Shown here: positions 61,962 to 64,000 of the stretch, piece by piece | How the letters are laid out: every line of letters starts with the position of its first letter | Position numbering within the stretch: the first letter of the stretch is position 1 | From: UBA2330 sp049293015 | GTDB taxonomy: Bacteria; Bacteroidota; Ignavibacteria; Tepidaquicellales; Tepidaquicellaceae | Reading direction: 5' to 3' | DNA: 64,000 bases | NCBI GenBank assembly: GCA_049293015.1 | Contig: JBATSB010000129.1 | Location: 13,131 to 77,130 of the forward strand | The notes under the pieces: generated by a model | Told to the model about the DNA's origin: nothing | Databases searched by the model: none | The model's input: only the letters and a program-made list of their open reading frames with translations | Translations under genes and position numbers: made by a program

Positions 61962-62648
61962 TTATTTATGGTTCATCAAATAACCTCCTACAAGAGACAG
62001 AATATTAAAAACCGCATGACTGATCACAGCTTCCCAGGCCAGTCTTTTCCTGAGATAGACAAGTGCATACATTAATCCGCCAAGTCCTGTTCCAATAGCT
62101 GGATTGATACCCTGATACAGATGTCCTATCCCAAAAGTAATACTGGTAAGAAGTAAAGCAAAATATTGTCCGTATTTGCCAAATAAATTTTCAAACCGTG
62201 TAAGTACAAAGATCCGCTGGAGCTCTTCGACAAACACAGCAAAAAGAAGAACAGGGATCCAGAGAGCAACACTGTATAGATCTTTCATGTAAATTTCCAT
62301 GTTCACTCCTTTATGAGCAACATTAGGATTGATTAAATTCAGAAGAGGAATCGAGATAATATTTATCAGGATCCATGATCCTACCCCGAACAAAATTCCG
62401 ATTCCTATTTGGCGGTATATTCCTTTACTTGTAAAACCAAGCCGGTAAATTTTGTCACCTTCCAGATAAAGAAGAAAAAATACAACCAGCAGAACTATGA
62501 ATTTACTTCTGACAATTGAGAATAAAAGTTCACCAATACCCGAAGGAATATCCGGAGGAGTGCCAGAGTGGAAAATAAAAATATAAAGCCAGTAAAGAAA
62601 TATGGCAGAAATGGAAATATATGCAGCTGCTATTTTATTTATTTTCAT
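61962..62648 (-). CDS. CPBP-family intramembrane protease (glutamic-type)
   Basis: The 228-residue polytopic protein has the catalytic motif EELQR (Glu141-Glu142, Arg145), FGIGHL (His176) and HAVFN (His211, Asn215), the three signatures of CAAX/CPBP proteases. There are about 7-8 membrane helices. Members process prenylated peptides, bacteriocins or act in immunity; nothing here indicates the substrate. Confidence 0.9.
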   Translation of the reverse strand: MKINKIAAAYISISAIFLYWLYIFIFHSGTPPDIPSGIGELLFSIVRSKFIVLLVVFFLLYLEGDKIYRLGFTSKGIYRQIGIGILFGVGSWILINIISIPLLNLINPNVAHKGVNMEIYMKDLYSVALWIPVLLFAVFVEELQRIFVLTRFENLFGKYGQYFALLLTSITFGIGHLYQGINPAIGTGLGGLMYALVYLRKRLAWEAVISHAVFNILSLVGGYLMNHK

Positions 62649-63111
62649 TTTTCAATTTTTATAAGTAACTGTTGTATGAAATATTTTTAATATACTTCAG
62701 CCAATTCCTCTGTTAAAAGCTGAAAGTTATACATCACTTATTTATTTAAGTTACTATAAAATATATGCATGAAAAATTACCGTTACTATAAATAATCTGA
62801 ATTATTGGTCTTTTTTCAGGAAGTGAATTCTTATGTTTAATATTTTTCATCAGGTCAATTCTATTGAATTCAAGACAAAGCGCCGTTATTAAAATTTTAA
62901 ATTCACTATTCCTTAAAATAACATCTTCTGGAATTACTGATTCAAATAAAAATTCTGACTGAACATATCATCAATTTTCTGAAAATTTCTTTTATTTAAT
63001 TAATTCACCATATCTCATATATATGAGATGTCTTAATGTTTTTATTCTACTTAATTTAAAATAATTAATTATTAAAGCGGTTATTATATAAAAATTAAAA
63101 AAAATCAGATT
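62649..63111. other. 463-base non-coding gap with an 18-bp palindrome
   Basis: No gene is seen. At 63012-63029 is the perfect palindrome ATCTCATATATATGAGAT, 82 bases before the ATG of the next gene, where it could be an operator. The rest is AT-rich (over 70%) and has no other clear structure. Confidence 0.5.
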
Positions 63112-64000
63112 ATGAATTTATTTAAAAATATCTTAGTAATTAAAATAATAATGTTTGGATTCCTATTCAGTGGAGTATCAAAATCTCAGACATTTACAAA
63201 GATCACCGACCCGCTCAATCCGGTTGTGAATGAAATGTTCGAAAGCGGAGGCGGTTTCTGGGTTGATTTGAATAATGACGGATGGCTGGATCTTTTTGTG
63301 GCAAATGGAAATCTTACAAGTCAGAATAATTCTCTTTTCATCAATAACAGGAATGGAGGATTCATTAAAGTGCTTACAGGACCGGTTGTAACTGACGGAG
63401 GAAGTTCGATAGGAGGAGCATTTGCAGATTACAACAACGACGGAAAGTCAGATCTTTTTGTAACCAACAGAAATTTTTTTAAGAATTTTTTATATACCGG
63501 AAATGGTGATTCTAATTTTACAAAAATAATAAACGGAAGCATCATAAATGATTCAGCAAATTCTAACAACGGACATTGGATTGATATAGACCAGGATGGT
63601 GATCTTGATCTGTTTGTAATAAATTTTCAGGAAAATGATTTTCTTTATCTAAATAATGGTCAGCCAGATTATGATTTTACAAAGATCGATACCGCTGCAT
63701 TTCTTATGGACGGAAATGGATTTTCCATAAATGCAGTATGGAGTGATTTTAATAATGACAGACTACCGGATCTGTTTGTTGGAAATGCCGGAATGCAGAA
63801 CGATAATCTCTACATGAATAATGGAAATCTTTCTTTTACCAAAACTATAATTACTGATGGGAGATCAACACTGGGAGCAAGCTGGGGAGATTATAACAAT
63901 GACGGAAACCCGGATCTTTTTGCTGCTAATTTTCTTGACCAGAATAATATTCTATACATTAACAGTGGTCCACCACAATATCAGCTGACGACAGTAAATA
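63112..64000 (+). CDS. FG-GAP/VCBS-repeat secreted protein, N-terminal part (cut by window edge)
   Basis: An open frame of 296 codons starts at ATG 63112 with a signal peptide (MNLFKNILVIKIIMFGFLFS, then GVSKSQ). Five repeated units follow, with calcium-binding-like DxNNDGxxDLFV cores: DLNNDGWLDLFVANG, DYNNDGKSDLFVTN, DIDQDGDLDLFVIN, DFNNDRLPDLFVGN and DYNNDGNPDLFAAN. These are FG-GAP/VCBS blades of an integrin-alpha-like propeller. The end lies outside the window; a T9SS sorting domain is expected there. Confidence 0.85.
   Translation, partial: MNLFKNILVIKIIMFGFLFSGVSKSQTFTKITDPLNPVVNEMFESGGGFWVDLNNDGWLDLFVANGNLTSQNNSLFINNRNGGFIKVLTGPVVTDGGSSIGGAFADYNNDGKSDLFVTNRNFFKNFLYTGNGDSNFTKIINGSIINDSANSNNGHWIDIDQDGDLDLFVINFQENDFLYLNNGQPDYDFTKIDTAAFLMDGNGFSINAVWSDFNNDRLPDLFVGNAGMQNDNLYMNNGNLSFTKTIITDGRSTLGASWGDYNNDGNPDLFAANFLDQNNILYINSGPPQYQLTTVN

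Noticed and set aside
1..64000. tRNA, rRNA, tmRNA or riboswitch genes
   Set aside because: I scanned the intergenic stretches by eye for T-loop-like GTTCRANNC and similar conserved parts and found none; a covariance-model search would be decisive.

Overview
The window is AT-rich and about 95% occupied by tightly packed genes. It reads like the chromosome of a FCB-group bacterium, most likely Ignavibacteria or a close relative. Two complete secreted proteins (5409, 28377) and a third (32389) end in type IX secretion (T9SS) type-A sorting domains with the YPNPFNP motif typical of that group. Shine-Dalgarno sites are weak, one promoter matches the Bacteroidetes TAnnTTTG type, and the core genes (dnaA, radA, recN, uvrC, alr, ispD, tsaC/sua5, lplA) are ordinary chromosomal ones. 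I see no tRNA, rRNA, prophage, CRISPR array or plasmid function. The only transposase-like gene is a domesticated-looking RAYT at 41680.

Layout. 1-5126: an amidohydrolase-like fragment, glycosylasparaginase, an esterase, IspD and small proteins. 5409-14792: a T9SS propeller protein, a four-gene operon (coiled-coil membrane protein, Sua5, cytoplasmic propeller-like protein, VWA membrane protein) and a 1181-residue putative outer-membrane protein. 14839-25875: an 11-kb all-minus-strand block with an ArsS-like radical SAM protein, an AhpD-like protein, a TlpA-like thioredoxin, an FAD oxidoreductase, a membrane 4Fe-4S protein, a DUF547 lipoprotein and four glycosyltransferases. 26162-36054: a TonB-like membrane protein, T9SS cargo, RadA, a GntR regulator and a seven-heme TPR cytochrome. 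36193-44579: RmuC, LplA, RecN, the RAYT, an AlkA-type glycosylase and DnaA. 44580-44998: a candidate replication origin. 44999-56566: alr, manC, methylmalonyl-CoA epimerase, uvrC, two MscS channels and two lipoproteins. 56625-64000: M29 aminopeptidase, GNAT, DUF302, SDR, Dps, DUF1643 and CPBP protease genes, then the start of an FG-GAP/VCBS secreted protein cut by the window edge.

The 14.8-25.9 kb block looks like one pathway. Radical SAM chemistry and thiol/FAD/Fe-S redox proteins are combined with membrane glycosyltransferases. By family names it is arsenosugar-like, but no arsenic methyltransferase, ArsR or arsenic pump is present, so the true product is open.

The most unusual non-genic signal is a set of dispersed heptanucleotide (7-bp period) arrays. 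They lie between genes, run into stop codons, and in two genes run in frame through the T9SS sorting domain. Several unrelated short palindromes, two tandem duplications (78 bp and 100 bp), and a RAYT gene carrying a REP-like palindrome inside its own reading frame complete the repeat picture.
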